Below are positions 7,996 through 17,102 of a stretch of DNA of 64,000 nucleotides, in pieces. How positions within the stretch are numbered: position 1 is the first letter of the stretch; the number at the start of each line of letters is the position of its first letter. This DNA comes from JAJYLM01 sp964547905 (GTDB taxonomy: Bacteria > JAMCPX01): NCBI GenBank assembly GCA_964547905.1, contig CAZJPN010000040.1:1-64000 (forward strand), read 5' to 3'. The translations under genes and the position numbers were made by a program. The notes under the pieces are model-generated. The model was not told the origin of the DNA, ran no database searches, and saw only the letters and a list, made by a program, of their open reading frames with translations.

Positions 7996-8913
7996 TTATT
8001 TTTTTGCCGCACCGATAAGGGATGCGAATGTTTCGATGCCCGCACCTGAGAGATAACCATGAAGCTCGCCTACAAGCCGGGCTGCAATACCCGGGTTTAT
8101 GAAGTTTGCAGTGCCTATCTGTATTGCGGTCGCACCTGCAAGCGCATACTCCACGATATCCTCTGCGGTAGATATACCGCCGACACCTATGATCGGTATA
8201 TCGATCCTGCCGTATGTATCATACACAAGCTTCAGCGTTATCGGTTTGATCGCAGGCCCTGACAGGCCTCCTGTTTTTGCGCCGAGGAACGGCCGTTTGT
8301 TTTTTATGTCAATGGCCATTGCAGGATAGGTATTCGCAATACTTACAGCATCCGCTCCACCCTTCTGTGCGGAGACAGCTACATCGACGATGCTGGTAAC
8401 CATTGGTGAAAGTTTCACGATGAGTGTTTTATCCGTTGCGTCCCTTACCTTTTGTGTAATGGTCTGCACGACAAGAGGGTCTTTCCCGAACTCGGCACCG
8501 CCGGCCTTCACGTTCGGACATGATATATTCAGTTCGATACCGTCTATCCGTTTGATCCTGTTCAATCTTCGCGCAAGCTCCACGTACTCATCTACAGATG
8601 TGCCAAAGACGTTGACGATAATCACCGTGTCGACATCCCTTAAGTGAGGTATCACGTCCTTGAGAAATGCGTCCAGACCTATATTCTCAAGCCCTATTGA
8701 GTTTATCAATCCGGAAGGGGTTTCTTTAATCCTCGGCTCTGGATTGCCTTTTCTCGGTTCAAGGGACAGGCCCTTTGTTACAAACCCGCCTATGCTATCG
8801 AGGGATAGAAATTTTTTATATTCGATGCCGTAGCCGAATGTGCCGGAAGCGCCGATGATGGGATTCTTAAGACGCATCCGTCCGATCTTTACCTGCAATG
8901 ATTTTTTATTCAT
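7996..8913 (-). CDS. pyrD: dihydroorotate dehydrogenase B, catalytic subunit
   Basis: 305 residues, class 1B type. It oxidises dihydroorotate to orotate in pyrimidine synthesis, with FMN bound in a TIM barrel. The catalytic base is Cys132 in NISCPNVKAGG; the FMN phosphate-binding region is IGVGGISTAEDIVEYALAGA. The class 1B enzyme normally works with the FAD/[2Fe-2S] electron-transfer subunit PyrK. pyrK is not adjacent: tRNA-Arg and a repeat lie upstream, so it must be elsewhere or be replaced. A small membrane-protein gene follows 14 bp downstream. Confidence 0.95.
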   Translation of the reverse strand: MNKKSLQVKIGRMRLKNPIIGASGTFGYGIEYKKFLSLDSIGGFVTKGLSLEPRKGNPEPRIKETPSGLINSIGLENIGLDAFLKDVIPHLRDVDTVIIVNVFGTSVDEYVELARRLNRIKRIDGIELNISCPNVKAGGAEFGKDPLVVQTITQKVRDATDKTLIVKLSPMVTSIVDVAVSAQKGGADAVSIANTYPAMAIDIKNKRPFLGAKTGGLSGPAIKPITLKLVYDTYGRIDIPIIGVGGISTAEDIVEYALAGATAIQIGTANFINPGIAARLVGELHGYLSGAGIETFASLIGAAKK

Positions 8914-8944
8914 TTATTTTGCACCCTTGAAATCTTGAATCATT

Positions 8945-8972
8945 GACCAAAAAAATGCAATAAGAAGGTTCG
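8945..8972. repeat. left-end remnant of the MITE-like element
   Basis: 28 bases aligning over the full length of the left terminal repeat of copies A (3182-3209) and B (29037-29064), with about five mismatches to copy A: GACCAAAAAAATGCAATAAG and onward. No matching interior follows, so this is a solo end. It sits just upstream of pyrD. Confidence 0.5.
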
Positions 8973-8983
8973 CATAACAACGG

Positions 8984-9051
8984 AGGCTGTATCACAATCC
9001 CCTTTTTGTCACCCTGAAGACCGCCCTGCCATTCCGAATATGACACAGTCT
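8984..9051. repeat. short imperfect inverted repeat
   Basis: AGGCTGTATCA at 8984-8994 pairs with TGACACAGTCT at 9041-9051 (9 of 11 positions) around a 46-bp centre. It lies between the MITE remnant and tRNA-Arg upstream of pyrD, with no gene in it. It resembles the short palindromic intergenic repeats seen elsewhere in the window but is a different family. Confidence 0.35.
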
Positions 9052-9100
9052 CTAAAAACAGGGGTAACGAAAGCAGATGTTCGATAACTACTTGAAAAAA

Positions 9101-9173
9101 AGCGCCTGAGGGGATTTGAACCCCTGACCTACGGAGCCGGAGTCCGTCGCTCTATCCACTGGGCTACAGGCGC
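9101..9173 (-). tRNA. tRNA-Arg (anticodon CCG)
   Basis: Read on the minus strand it folds as a full cloverleaf. The acceptor stem is GCGCCTG/CAGGCGC, the D arm contains AGCCCAGTGGATAGAGC, the anticodon arm is ACGGA-CTCCGGC-TCCGT with anticodon CCG, and the T arm is GGGGTTCAAATCCCC. The discriminator base is U and CCA is not encoded. A run of six T follows directly, likely the transcription stop. It reads CGG codons. No attachment-site duplication was seen near it. Confidence 0.97.
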
Positions 9174-9193
9174 AATTTTCGACTCTATCGCAA

Positions 9194-9823
9194 TTAACTC
9201 CATGCTTTTATGATTTCGGCAGCAGGCGTCACAATAACCATTCTTGTCAAAACCTTGAGTGCGAGTTCATGCATTTCCCTGTCCATGGCTGATACCCCGT
9301 CGCTTACAACAACAGGATAAAACCCCCTGTTGGATGCATCCCTTGCACTCGATGCAACACCGAATTCTGTCGATATACCTGTAAAGACAACGGTCTCTAT
9401 ACCCTTGTTCCTCAGCAGGTATTCAACATGCGTACCTATGAATATGCTCGCGGTATGCTTGTTAATAACTATATCGTCGCCACAAGGTGCAACATCGGAT
9501 GCTATTTCGGCATCACTTGTTCCGGGTTTCATGAATGGAGGCAGCTTCGCAGGATCATCTACACCGTAGCGCCTCATCGTGGAATAGATTGCCCATGAGG
9601 AATTGTACTGCGGCGGCAAATGGGTAATCTTTGAGTATATTACAGAAACACCTTTTTCTCTTGACTTGCTTATAACTGTTTTAAGGTTGGACAAAAACTC
9701 TTTCTTGTTGAATATATTGTTAACAAGCGCATTCTGTACATCCCATACAACGAGAGCTGTATGTTCCGGGTTGACTATTTCTTTTATGGACTCGTATATA
9801 GTTTTGTTTAAAAATTTTTTCAT
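9194..9823 (-). CDS. isochorismatase-fold hydrolase lacking the catalytic cysteine
   Basis: 209 residues with the isochorismatase/cysteine-hydrolase fold. The conserved Asp28 (VVWDVQN) and Lys122 (VINKHTAS) are present. At the nucleophile position, the usual TxxxCVxxTARDA motif reads STEFGVASSARDA, with Gly155 in place of Cys. True isochorismatases (EntB, PhzD) also lack the cysteine, as does a broad subfamily of uncharacterised paralogues. The protein is thus unlikely to be a cysteine-dependent nicotinamidase or N-carbamoylsarcosine amidase. A good GGAGG precedes the ATG. It lies between the HD-GYP gene and tRNA-Arg, and no siderophore or phenazine genes are nearby. The substrate is unknown. 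Confidence 0.85.
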   Translation of the reverse strand: MKKFLNKTIYESIKEIVNPEHTALVVWDVQNALVNNIFNKKEFLSNLKTVISKSREKGVSVIYSKITHLPPQYNSSWAIYSTMRRYGVDDPAKLPPFMKPGTSDAEIASDVAPCGDDIVINKHTASIFIGTHVEYLLRNKGIETVVFTGISTEFGVASSARDASNRGFYPVVVSDGVSAMDREMHELALKVLTRMVIVTPAAEIIKAWS

Positions 9824-9894
9824 GACCGGATACCTCCTTTTTGTACTAATATTAATAATTTTGACTTATAATTTCAAACGACAGCTAAATTTTC

Positions 9895-12825
9895 TTAAAG
9901 ATCCCAAATATCTTCAATGGATAAAAAGGTTTCGACAATCCCGGGATCGAACTGAGTACCAGAACATCTGTTCAATTCGGTTATTACTTCGTCTTTGGAC
10001 ATACCTTTTCTGTACGGTCTATCGGAAATCATAGCATCCACAGCATCTGCAACCGATAATATCCTTGCGAGTAGCGGGATCTGATCGCCCTTCAATCCTA
10101 CAGGATAGCCCGTACCGTCATAGAACTCATGATGGTACCTTATTATTGGAGTGATCTCTTTCAACTGTTTTATCGGAGCAATTATTTCTTCTCCCTTCGT
10201 CGGATGCTGCTTTATTAAAGACCATTCTTCTTCCGTAAGTTTCTCTCTCTTATCGATTATACCTGCGTATGTGCCTATTTTACCTATGTCATGCAACAGG
10301 GATGCCACTTCAAGTTCTTTTAATGCCTTTTCATCAAGTCCTATTGACCTGCCTATAGCAATGGCATATTTTGCAACCCCCTCTGAATGGCCGGAAGTCC
10401 ATTTCGATTTTGCATCTATTACATTTGACAGGGATTTGATAGTTGCCATGGACGATTCCTCAAGGTCTGATATAAGCTTTGAATTGGCCAGCGCTATAGA
10501 GATCTGAGACCCGAGCCTTTCAGCCGTTACAAGATTTTCGTGTGTAAATGCAGAGATTCTTTTTGAACCGAAACTCAGGATCCCTATGACCTCATTACCT
10601 ATCTTAAGCGGAATTCTCATGACAGACATGAATTCATTATTTAAAAGCTCCCGCTCTAACATAAAAATATCATTAACCTCGCTGAGATTCGGTATGTATT
10701 GTGGTCTGCCCGTCTTTATAACATCTGTCAAACTGGTATCGGTGAATAAGAAAGACGATCCCAATACAGAAGTAAGTTTACCGGAACTTGCTATAAGGTT
10801 AAACCCATGTTTGTCTTTATCGACAAGTCTGATATCCGCTAAATCGCAGGGAAGCAATTTACCAGCCATTCTTGTCACAGTGTTTAATACATCCTCCGAT
10901 GTCAGGTTGGACAGAATACTTCTGTCTATTTCGTACATGGTGTTTATTATCTCTATTCTGTGTGCAAGCTCCATTGTCTTTTCTACGGATTCCCTGTATA
11001 ATTTTGCCTGTTCAAGTGCGGTTGAAACCTGATTTGCTATACCGATGATGGCATTATAATACCTCTCAGTAAAACGCGATGCCGCATGCTCTTTTTTAAA
11101 ATAAATACCGGCAACAATGCCAAGCAACGCATCTCTATTCAATAGCGGGATTACGAGCAGGGTATTGATGTATTTTATGTCTACATATTTAGAAAAGGAT
11201 AACCATGTTATACTCTCCTCCTCTACATCAACAACAGGCATCGCAATATTTTCACCAAATACGCTGTGAGCAAATCTTATCAGAAAAGGCCTTCTTATAT
11301 TAATAAGATTTTTTATATGCTTCATATCGATATTCTCTGTTCTAAAAAACGGCAGTATGTCATTGGGCATATCCACTTGTTCGCCCGGCACAAACACCCC
11401 TGCTTGCTTGTCCCAGAGGTATGAAACGGTAATATTGCAGCCCATGATTTCTCTGCTTGACTTTACAGCCTCAAACATAAGTTTATCTACATCCGTAATC
11501 GTTGCAACAGCCTCTGACAGAGAAAGCAACTGCGAGGTTATCTCCATTTCTTCTTGAAGCCTTTGTTCGGATAATTTACGTTCCGATACATCTTTGAAGG
11601 TTAATACTATTCCATTTACATTTGGGTCTTTAATCAAATTCATGGCGGATATTTCTAACCAGTGATACGTACCATCGCTATGCAAATAACGGGTTTCGCC
11701 TTTATAGGTGATATCCGGTTTACTAAGGACTTGATTGAAATTTTTCATGACCTTGGTCTTGTCATCTGGATGGATAAATTCAACACCGCTTTTGCCCAAC
11801 CTGTCCTTTATTTTATAACCTGTAATACTTTCAAATGAAGGCGAGATATATTTATTTATCCCTTTTTCGTCCACCAAGACTATTATATCCGTACTGTTCT
11901 GTACAATAGCACGGAACCGCTCCTCGCTCTTGTGCAGATCTTCCTCCATCATCTTGCGATCCGTAATATCCCTTGTATGAAGGACTATCCCTTGAACAAT
12001 GGGATTGCCCAGCATATTCACTCCAACCACCTCAACCCATATATAGGTTCCATCCTTGGCTAAATAGCGTGCTTGAAGAGAGTGAACTTTGTAAGGATCA
12101 TCGAGTAATTCATTAAAGATTCCGGATACCATGGCTTTATCTTCTGGGTGGATAAGATTGAATACGCTCTTACCAAGCATCTCTTTCGAATTATAGCCGC
12201 CGACATTGCTAAAAGACGAAGACGCATATTTCCTTTTCCCTTGCTCATCGATAACGACTATCGAATCATAACTATTCTGAACAATTGCCTTGAAAAACTC
12301 TTCGCTTTTACGCAATGCATCTTCCGCCCTTTTCCTGTCCTCGATCTCGTGTTCAAGCTGCTCTGTACGATTTTTAAGTTCATCTTCTATATACTTACTA
12401 TCTGTTATATCCCTTGAGTTCACGACTATGCCCGCAACCTCCGGTATATCAAGCATACTCTTTGCCCTTATATCGAGGAAATGCCATGAACCATCTTTAT
12501 AATAAACTGGGATTTGCATCTGCTTTACAGCCCCGGGATTCTTGATGAGCGCTTCAAACATATTTTTAACCTTTTGAACATAATCCGGATGAACCAATTC
12601 AATGAAGGTTTTACCCGTTATCTCTTCGGGTTTGTAGAAGTCATCAACATTATAACCTATATTCTGATAGCGTATCGTCCCGTCTTTATCCAGGATCGTA
12701 ATTTTACTTTGCAAATTTTCTACAATAGAACGAAAAAACAATTCTTCTTTATCATGTTTACCCGTATGATCTAGATCTACAGGCTTTATCTTAGCCTTTT
12801 GAGCAATATCTTTTTTGTTGGACAT
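9895..12825 (-). CDS. PAS/GAF sensor with HD-GYP c-di-GMP phosphodiesterase domain
   Basis: 976 residues from the ATG at 12825, preceded by AAAGG; the earlier ATG at 12843 has no ribosome-binding site. Domain order: three PAS domains (about 25-150, 175-295, 300-425) each ending in a PAC-type VxxxRDIT/TFKDVS motif, two GAF domains (about 440-615 and 640-780), then HD-GYP (about 785-970). The metal/catalytic motifs HDIGKIG (about 842-848) and HHEFYDGTGYP (about 898-908) are intact. The family hydrolyses cyclic di-GMP to GMP. There are no membrane segments, so this is a cytosolic redox, ligand or light-type sensor; whether haem or flavin is bound cannot be told. It is divergent from the GMC oxidoreductase gene. 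Confidence 0.93.
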   Translation of the reverse strand: MSNKKDIAQKAKIKPVDLDHTGKHDKEELFFRSIVENLQSKITILDKDGTIRYQNIGYNVDDFYKPEEITGKTFIELVHPDYVQKVKNMFEALIKNPGAVKQMQIPVYYKDGSWHFLDIRAKSMLDIPEVAGIVVNSRDITDSKYIEDELKNRTEQLEHEIEDRKRAEDALRKSEEFFKAIVQNSYDSIVVIDEQGKRKYASSSFSNVGGYNSKEMLGKSVFNLIHPEDKAMVSGIFNELLDDPYKVHSLQARYLAKDGTYIWVEVVGVNMLGNPIVQGIVLHTRDITDRKMMEEDLHKSEERFRAIVQNSTDIIVLVDEKGINKYISPSFESITGYKIKDRLGKSGVEFIHPDDKTKVMKNFNQVLSKPDITYKGETRYLHSDGTYHWLEISAMNLIKDPNVNGIVLTFKDVSERKLSEQRLQEEMEITSQLLSLSEAVATITDVDKLMFEAVKSSREIMGCNITVSYLWDKQAGVFVPGEQVDMPNDILPFFRTENIDMKHIKNLINIRRPFLIRFAHSVFGENIAMPVVDVEEESITWLSFSKYVDIKYINTLLVIPLLNRDALLGIVAGIYFKKEHAASRFTERYYNAIIGIANQVSTALEQAKLYRESVEKTMELAHRIEIINTMYEIDRSILSNLTSEDVLNTVTRMAGKLLPCDLADIRLVDKDKHGFNLIASSGKLTSVLGSSFLFTDTSLTDVIKTGRPQYIPNLSEVNDIFMLERELLNNEFMSVMRIPLKIGNEVIGILSFGSKRISAFTHENLVTAERLGSQISIALANSKLISDLEESSMATIKSLSNVIDAKSKWTSGHSEGVAKYAIAIGRSIGLDEKALKELEVASLLHDIGKIGTYAGIIDKREKLTEEEWSLIKQHPTKGEEIIAPIKQLKEITPIIRYHHEFYDGTGYPVGLKGDQIPLLARILSVADAVDAMISDRPYRKGMSKDEVITELNRCSGTQFDPGIVETFLSIEDIWDL

Positions 12826-12906
12826 GTGTTTGCCTTTTCTCATAACTATTAAATATACGATTTAATAAATTTATCAAGTTATATAATCAACACCTGCATC
12901 ATTGTA

Positions 12907-12936
12907 TTGACATAGTATCTAACTTTAGGATATAGA
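12907..12936 (+). promoter_or_regulatory. candidate sigma-70 promoter for the GMC oxidoreductase
   Basis: A perfect TTGACA (12907-12912) and TATAGA (12931-12936) are spaced 18 bp apart. They end 18 bases before the ATG, with AGGA in between as a ribosome-binding site. It lies in the divergent gap with the HD-GYP gene. Confidence 0.55.
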
Positions 12937-12954
12937 ACAATAGGAATTGTTTAT

Positions 12955-14403
12955 ATGACTGATTCTTATGACGCGGTAATTATAGGTTCCGGTTTCGGGG
13001 GTGCTATACCAGCACTCAGACTTGCTCAGGCGGGAAAAAGTGTTCTTGTGCTTGAACAGGGCAGGGTATTTACGGAGCAGGATTTCAAACAATCCTGGGA
13101 TCTTAAATATCTATCCAATCTTCTCAGCATAACCACATCCGACGATTATGCTACATTTTTCAGATCGGGCATGGTTCTTGGTGGCGGTTCTGTCGTGTTC
13201 TCAGGGCTTATGAACAGGTCACCTTCGGAAACATTTCAGTTTGTCGATTACAACGGCTATAAAGTTTGGCCTGATGCCGTAAACAGACAGGTGCTTGATC
13301 CTTATTATGATATGGTTGAAGGCATGATGCAGGTAAGACAGGCAACATGGAACGAGGTTTCTAAAACAGGCGGTATGTTCGCAAAGCTATTGGACAATGT
13401 TGGTTTGACCTGTGATAGAGCGCGTTTCCCTTATGTCAACTGCAGGCAGTGTGGTTATTGCGAGGCAGGTTGTATCTACGGGGCAAAGCAATCGCTCATG
13501 CACAACTACATACCTCAAGCGCAGGCAGCAGGTGCGGAGTTCAGAACAGGATGCAGGGCAATGTTGATTCAACCTGCAGGTCCAACCTACACGAGCGGCT
13601 ACACAGTTTCCTACATCGGACCTGATGATACCATATCATCAGCACAGGGCACTGTTGTAATACTTGCAGCAGGAGCTATATATTCGCCCGAATTGCTTCT
13701 TCGATCAAAACAGTACCTTCCGAATTTATCCAATCAGGTTGGAAAGAATTTTAATAACAACGGCGGCATAAGGTTCGGTATTGAGCTGCCTGACGGACTA
13801 CCATCCATAGAATGCTATAAGGGCATGGATAGTGCCGGGGTTATGACCTACGCATACTGGCAGGATTACGGTATTACAATTGAGGCAGGCACGTCGCCGG
13901 CATCTATATTTACACTAAACATACACAGATCCGGTGCTTATGGCTGGGGACTTGAATTCAAACATTGGGCAAAATCGGTATACCCATCAAAGCTGATTAT
14001 AGCGAACATCATGGGACCTGTTACAGGCGAAGGCTATGTATACCTGAACAATAATAACCTGCCCGCCGTACACTTTCCCTTAACACAGAACCTGTCAAAT
14101 TATATAAACAATAAGATAGCCCCGATACAGGCACTTACAAAGGCAAACAATGCAATCCTGCTTCAGACAATGCCCTCCGGTTATATGTATTCTATAGATC
14201 ACATGCTTGGCACATGCAGGATGGGCGATGATCCGGTTTATTCCGTAGCAGATGCCAATGGGCAGATATGGAACTACACCGGTTTATTTGTTTCTGATTC
14301 AAGTTCAATACCATGCGGTACCGGCGTTAACCCGTCAACAACTATAGCAGCCAACGCAGAGAGAATAGCGAACTATATTGTAACCAACTGGAATAACTTG
14401 TAA
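12955..14403 (+). CDS. FAD-dependent GMC-family oxidoreductase
   Basis: 482 residues. The FAD-binding Rossmann motif GSGFGG is at residues 11-16. A GMC-type AAGAIYSPELLLRS segment and the C-terminal DSSSIPCGTGVNPSTTIAAN block complete the flavin site, and HMLGTCRMG holds a likely catalytic histidine. It is most like the cholesterol-oxidase-like branch of the family. It has a cysteine-rich insert, NCRQCGYCEAGCIYGAKQS (about residues 160-180), that is common in this branch. Such enzymes oxidise alcohols or sterol-like rings and pass electrons to oxygen or another acceptor. There is no signal peptide. The substrate is not deducible. Confidence 0.88.
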   Translation: MTDSYDAVIIGSGFGGAIPALRLAQAGKSVLVLEQGRVFTEQDFKQSWDLKYLSNLLSITTSDDYATFFRSGMVLGGGSVVFSGLMNRSPSETFQFVDYNGYKVWPDAVNRQVLDPYYDMVEGMMQVRQATWNEVSKTGGMFAKLLDNVGLTCDRARFPYVNCRQCGYCEAGCIYGAKQSLMHNYIPQAQAAGAEFRTGCRAMLIQPAGPTYTSGYTVSYIGPDDTISSAQGTVVILAAGAIYSPELLLRSKQYLPNLSNQVGKNFNNNGGIRFGIELPDGLPSIECYKGMDSAGVMTYAYWQDYGITIEAGTSPASIFTLNIHRSGAYGWGLEFKHWAKSVYPSKLIIANIMGPVTGEGYVYLNNNNLPAVHFPLTQNLSNYINNKIAPIQALTKANNAILLQTMPSGYMYSIDHMLGTCRMGDDPVYSVADANGQIWNYTGLFVSDSSSIPCGTGVNPSTTIAANAERIANYIVTNWNNL

Positions 14404-14474
14404 CATTTTTTATACCATTATGTCATTCTCTCCCGACTGCATGGAGTGGATGGGTTTGGCCGGCAGTGCTTGCT

Positions 14475-15596
14475 TCACTCGAAAGTCACGAACCCCTGTG
14501 CTTTTTCAAGCAGTTTGCCTTTTACGCCAAGGTCTTCGAGGCTTTTTATCCTTCCGGTTTTGCGTGTTTTGAGGATTGTTTTGACGGTTGTTGGTCCTAA
14601 GCCCGGAACCCTCAATAACGCTTCTTTATCCGCTTTATTGATAATGACGGGATAGAATTCAGGATGCCTTTGAGCCCATTCTTCTTTCGGATCCCGATCC
14701 AGTTTCAAATTGCCGTAACCGTCCAGAAAAATGTCGTTGCTTTTAAATCCGTATTTGCGGATAAGGAAATCCACTTGATAGAGACGGTGCTCGCGTATCA
14801 GCACATCATCCGGATTCATCATGAACGTCTTCTCTCCGGGTATGTCCCTGGCACCAAGGCCTTTTTGATAAGCAGAAAAGTAAACCCTGTGGAAGTTCAG
14901 CCTGTCGTACAAGCCGAACATGTAATCTATAATTTCAGAGTCCTTTTCATCGGATGCGCCGACTACGAACTGCGTTATGCACTTGACTCTTGCGAATCGG
15001 CTTTCTTTAGAGGTTAGCTTGCTCATGAGCTTTATAGGACGGATGATATCATTCATATAATGCTTTTTTCCGGAAAGCAGTTCAAGGTGCCTGCTGCCTG
15101 TGGTCTCGATGTTCAATGATACCGCACTCGCAAGAGAGATGGAGTCCTCGACAGCGTTATCGGAAGCTCCCGGGATAATTTTGAGATGTATATATCCTTT
15201 ATAGTGATATTTGTACCTGAGGATACGGGCCACGGCATTGATCCTGTCCATGGTATAATCAGGGGTGTTGATAACACCCGAACTCAGGAATAAACCGAAT
15301 ACCTGTCTTTGCCTTATATATTCCATGAACATGTTTGCGGTTTCTTCCGGGCTGAGGGTGCAGCGTCTGATATTGGTATCGGATCTTAAAGGACAATATT
15401 TACAGTCATTGGAACAGGCATTGGAGAGCAGTGTCTTTAAGAGTATAGAGTATCCGCCGTTGGGGAGTGTTACCGGGTAGAGCCATTTTCCCCCACCGTG
15501 TCTTTCCCTGTGCTCGTCCTTGGTTGTCCCACAGGCACAAGCAAGATCATACTGTGCATCCTCCGAAAGAAGCTTTAGTTTTTCTATGGTATCCAT
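14475..15596 (-). CDS. putative DNA modification/repair radical-SAM protein (UDG-linked family)
   Basis: 373 residues from the ATG at 15596, preceded by AGGA; a 53-residue upstream extension in the same frame would overlap the nuo promoter and looks non-coding. The radical-SAM cluster motif is CSNDCKYC (about residues 67-74). The N-terminal ACGTTKDEHRERHGGGKW signature matches the family annotated as radical SAM linked to a uracil-DNA-glycosylase-like protein (TIGR03916-type). A helix-hairpin-helix DNA-binding motif (LLRVPGLGPTTVKTIL) ends the protein. The usual UDG-like partner gene is not adjacent here. Its reaction is unknown; a role in DNA base repair or modification is inferred from family associations. 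Confidence 0.85.
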   Translation of the reverse strand: MDTIEKLKLLSEDAQYDLACACGTTKDEHRERHGGGKWLYPVTLPNGGYSILLKTLLSNACSNDCKYCPLRSDTNIRRCTLSPEETANMFMEYIRQRQVFGLFLSSGVINTPDYTMDRINAVARILRYKYHYKGYIHLKIIPGASDNAVEDSISLASAVSLNIETTGSRHLELLSGKKHYMNDIIRPIKLMSKLTSKESRFARVKCITQFVVGASDEKDSEIIDYMFGLYDRLNFHRVYFSAYQKGLGARDIPGEKTFMMNPDDVLIREHRLYQVDFLIRKYGFKSNDIFLDGYGNLKLDRDPKEEWAQRHPEFYPVIINKADKEALLRVPGLGPTTVKTILKTRKTGRIKSLEDLGVKGKLLEKAQGFVTFE

Positions 15597-15703
15597 AAAG
15601 TTTATCCTTATTTTATATCTTTGTGGGCAAAAATAGCAAGTTATTGCAATGGCAAGAAGTTTAGATGTAAAAATTTTTATTAAATGAAAAATTTCTTTTT
15701 TTC

Positions 15704-15732
15704 TTGACAAGGAGTGCAGAACATAATTTATA
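15704..15732 (+). promoter_or_regulatory. candidate promoter for the nuo operon
   Basis: A perfect TTGACA lies at 15704-15709, and 17-18 bp further is an AT-rich TTTATA/TTATAT block (15727-15733). Transcription would begin near 15740, just before the GAGG and ATG of nuoA at 15750. The -10 match is weak, so only the -35 is convincing. Confidence 0.4.
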
Positions 15733-15749
15733 TATTGAGGTTTAATTGT

Positions 15750-16109
15750 ATGCAAAATTATAGTTTTATAAACATAGCAATATATGCGGTCATTATAATA
15801 GGCTTTGCGGTCATTACCATAGTACTCTCGGCACTTGTCGGTCCGAAGGCAAAGTCAAAAGAAAAGCTCTCGCCGTACGAATGCGGCGTTGAGCCTGTCG
15901 GCAATGCACGGTTCAGTTTTCCGGTGAAATATTATGTCATAGCCCTTATGTTCCTGATCTTCGATGTCGAGGTTGTATTCATGTATCCATGGGCGATTAT
16001 CGTCAGGGCACTTGGTGCTTTCGGCATGTACGAGATGAGCGTTTTTATATTTATCGTACTCATCGGGTTTGTTTATGCGTGGAAGAAAGGTGCGTTCGAA
16101 TGGGAATAG
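15750..16109 (+). CDS. nuoA: NADH-quinone oxidoreductase subunit A
   Basis: 119 residues from the ATG at 15750 with GAGG nine bases upstream; a GTG at 15714 lies inside the likely promoter and is rejected. It has three transmembrane helices and the conserved loop KLSPYECGVEPVGNAR, which contains the cysteine exposed in the active/deactive transition of complex I. It is the first gene of the complete nuoA-N operon, and its 3' end overlaps nuoB by 10 bases. Confidence 0.95.
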   Translation: MQNYSFINIAIYAVIIIGFAVITIVLSALVGPKAKSKEKLSPYECGVEPVGNARFSFPVKYYVIALMFLIFDVEVVFMYPWAIIVRALGAFGMYEMSVFIFIVLIGFVYAWKKGAFEWE

Positions 16110-16597
16110 AAGAAAAACTCGGCGACAGTGTATTTACCACCAAACTTGATCAACTCGTCAACTGGTCAAGGAAGAACTCTCTGTGGCCCATGCCCTTTGG
16201 AACAGCCTGCTGTGCGATAGAATTTATGGCGACCGTGGGAACCAGATTTGATCTCGCGCGGTTCGGCGCGGAAGCAATGAGATTTTCTCCGAGGCAATCC
16301 GATCTGCTTCTCGTTGCAGGGACAATATCAAACAAGATGGCCCCCGTTTTAAAGAAGATCTACGACCAGATGGCAGAACCGAAATGGGTGATATCCATGG
16401 GTTCCTGCGCAACCTCCGGAGGCATATTCGATTCATATCCGACATTACAGGGGATTGACACCATTATACCTGTCGATGTCTATGTTACCGGCTGTCCGCC
16501 GAGGCCGGAGGCGTTGATAGATGCGATAATGCAGCTGCAGGAAATTATCAAGCAGGAATCCGTACGAAGACCGAGAAAGGCGATGTCCTTAAAATAA
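16100..16597 (+). CDS. nuoB: NADH-quinone oxidoreductase subunit B
   Basis: 165 residues from the ATG at 16100, inside the end of nuoA; a longer upstream frame is a shadow of nuoA. This peripheral-arm subunit binds the terminal [4Fe-4S] cluster N2. Ligands are the tandem cysteines of GTACCAIEF plus those of GSCATSGG and GCPPRPEA. N2 passes electrons to quinone at the NuoB/NuoD interface. Confidence 0.97.
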   Translation: MGIEEKLGDSVFTTKLDQLVNWSRKNSLWPMPFGTACCAIEFMATVGTRFDLARFGAEAMRFSPRQSDLLLVAGTISNKMAPVLKKIYDQMAEPKWVISMGSCATSGGIFDSYPTLQGIDTIIPVDVYVTGCPPRPEALIDAIMQLQEIIKQESVRRPRKAMSLK

Positions 16598-16598
16598 T

Positions 16599-17102
16599 AT
16601 GTCGGAATTGATTGAAAACATAAAGAATAGATTTGGCGGGAAGATTATCTCTGTCCAGGAGGAGTTCAGGCCGAGATCGATAAAGGTTGCGGCCGGAGAT
16701 CTGCTTGAGGTAATGACGGTGCTGAAGAACGAGGAACCGTTCCGGTTCAACCAGATACTTGATATCGCGGGTGTGGATTTTCTGAATCAGAAACCGAGAT
16801 TTCTTGTTGCGTATATACTGCTCTCGACCATAACGAACAAGAGGTTGATCGTCGAGACGGATGTCGATGAGTTTGAATCGGTGCCAAGCCTTACCGGTGT
16901 ATGGTGCGGTGCTGACTGGTTCGAGAGAGAGCTGTACGATATGTTCGGTATAAAGATAAAAGGTCACCCTGATTTAAAGAGGATCTTAATGTCAGAAGAC
17001 TTTGAGGGTCACCCCCTGAGGAAGGATTTCCCGGTGAGGGGAACCGTTCCTCCGGAACAGCGTTATGCTCCGTGGGATAAAAGAAGGACAAGGGAATACT
17101 GA
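16599..17102 (+). CDS. nuoC: NADH-quinone oxidoreductase subunit C
   Basis: 167 residues. This 30-kDa subunit is a separate gene here, not fused to nuoD as in enterobacteria. The family signature is WFERELYDMFGIKIKGHPDL followed by RRILM-type and HPLRKDFP residues. It lies two bases after nuoB, and its stop overlaps the nuoD ATG by one base. It packs NuoD against the peripheral arm of complex I. Confidence 0.96.
   Translation: MSELIENIKNRFGGKIISVQEEFRPRSIKVAAGDLLEVMTVLKNEEPFRFNQILDIAGVDFLNQKPRFLVAYILLSTITNKRLIVETDVDEFESVPSLTGVWCGADWFERELYDMFGIKIKGHPDLKRILMSEDFEGHPLRKDFPVRGTVPPEQRYAPWDKRRTREY

Noticed and set aside
9101..9173. tRNA-Arg as an integration site for a genomic island
   Set aside because: No duplicated 3' tRNA end, integrase or phage gene was seen in the neighbourhood.
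15714..15749. GTG at 15714 as the nuoA start
   Set aside because: It lies within the likely promoter and would add a 12-residue tail not seen in NuoA.
15597..15755. N-terminal extension of the radical-SAM gene to 15755
   Set aside because: The extension overlaps the nuo promoter region and is AT-rich and unlike the family; ATG at 15596 has a ribosome-binding site.
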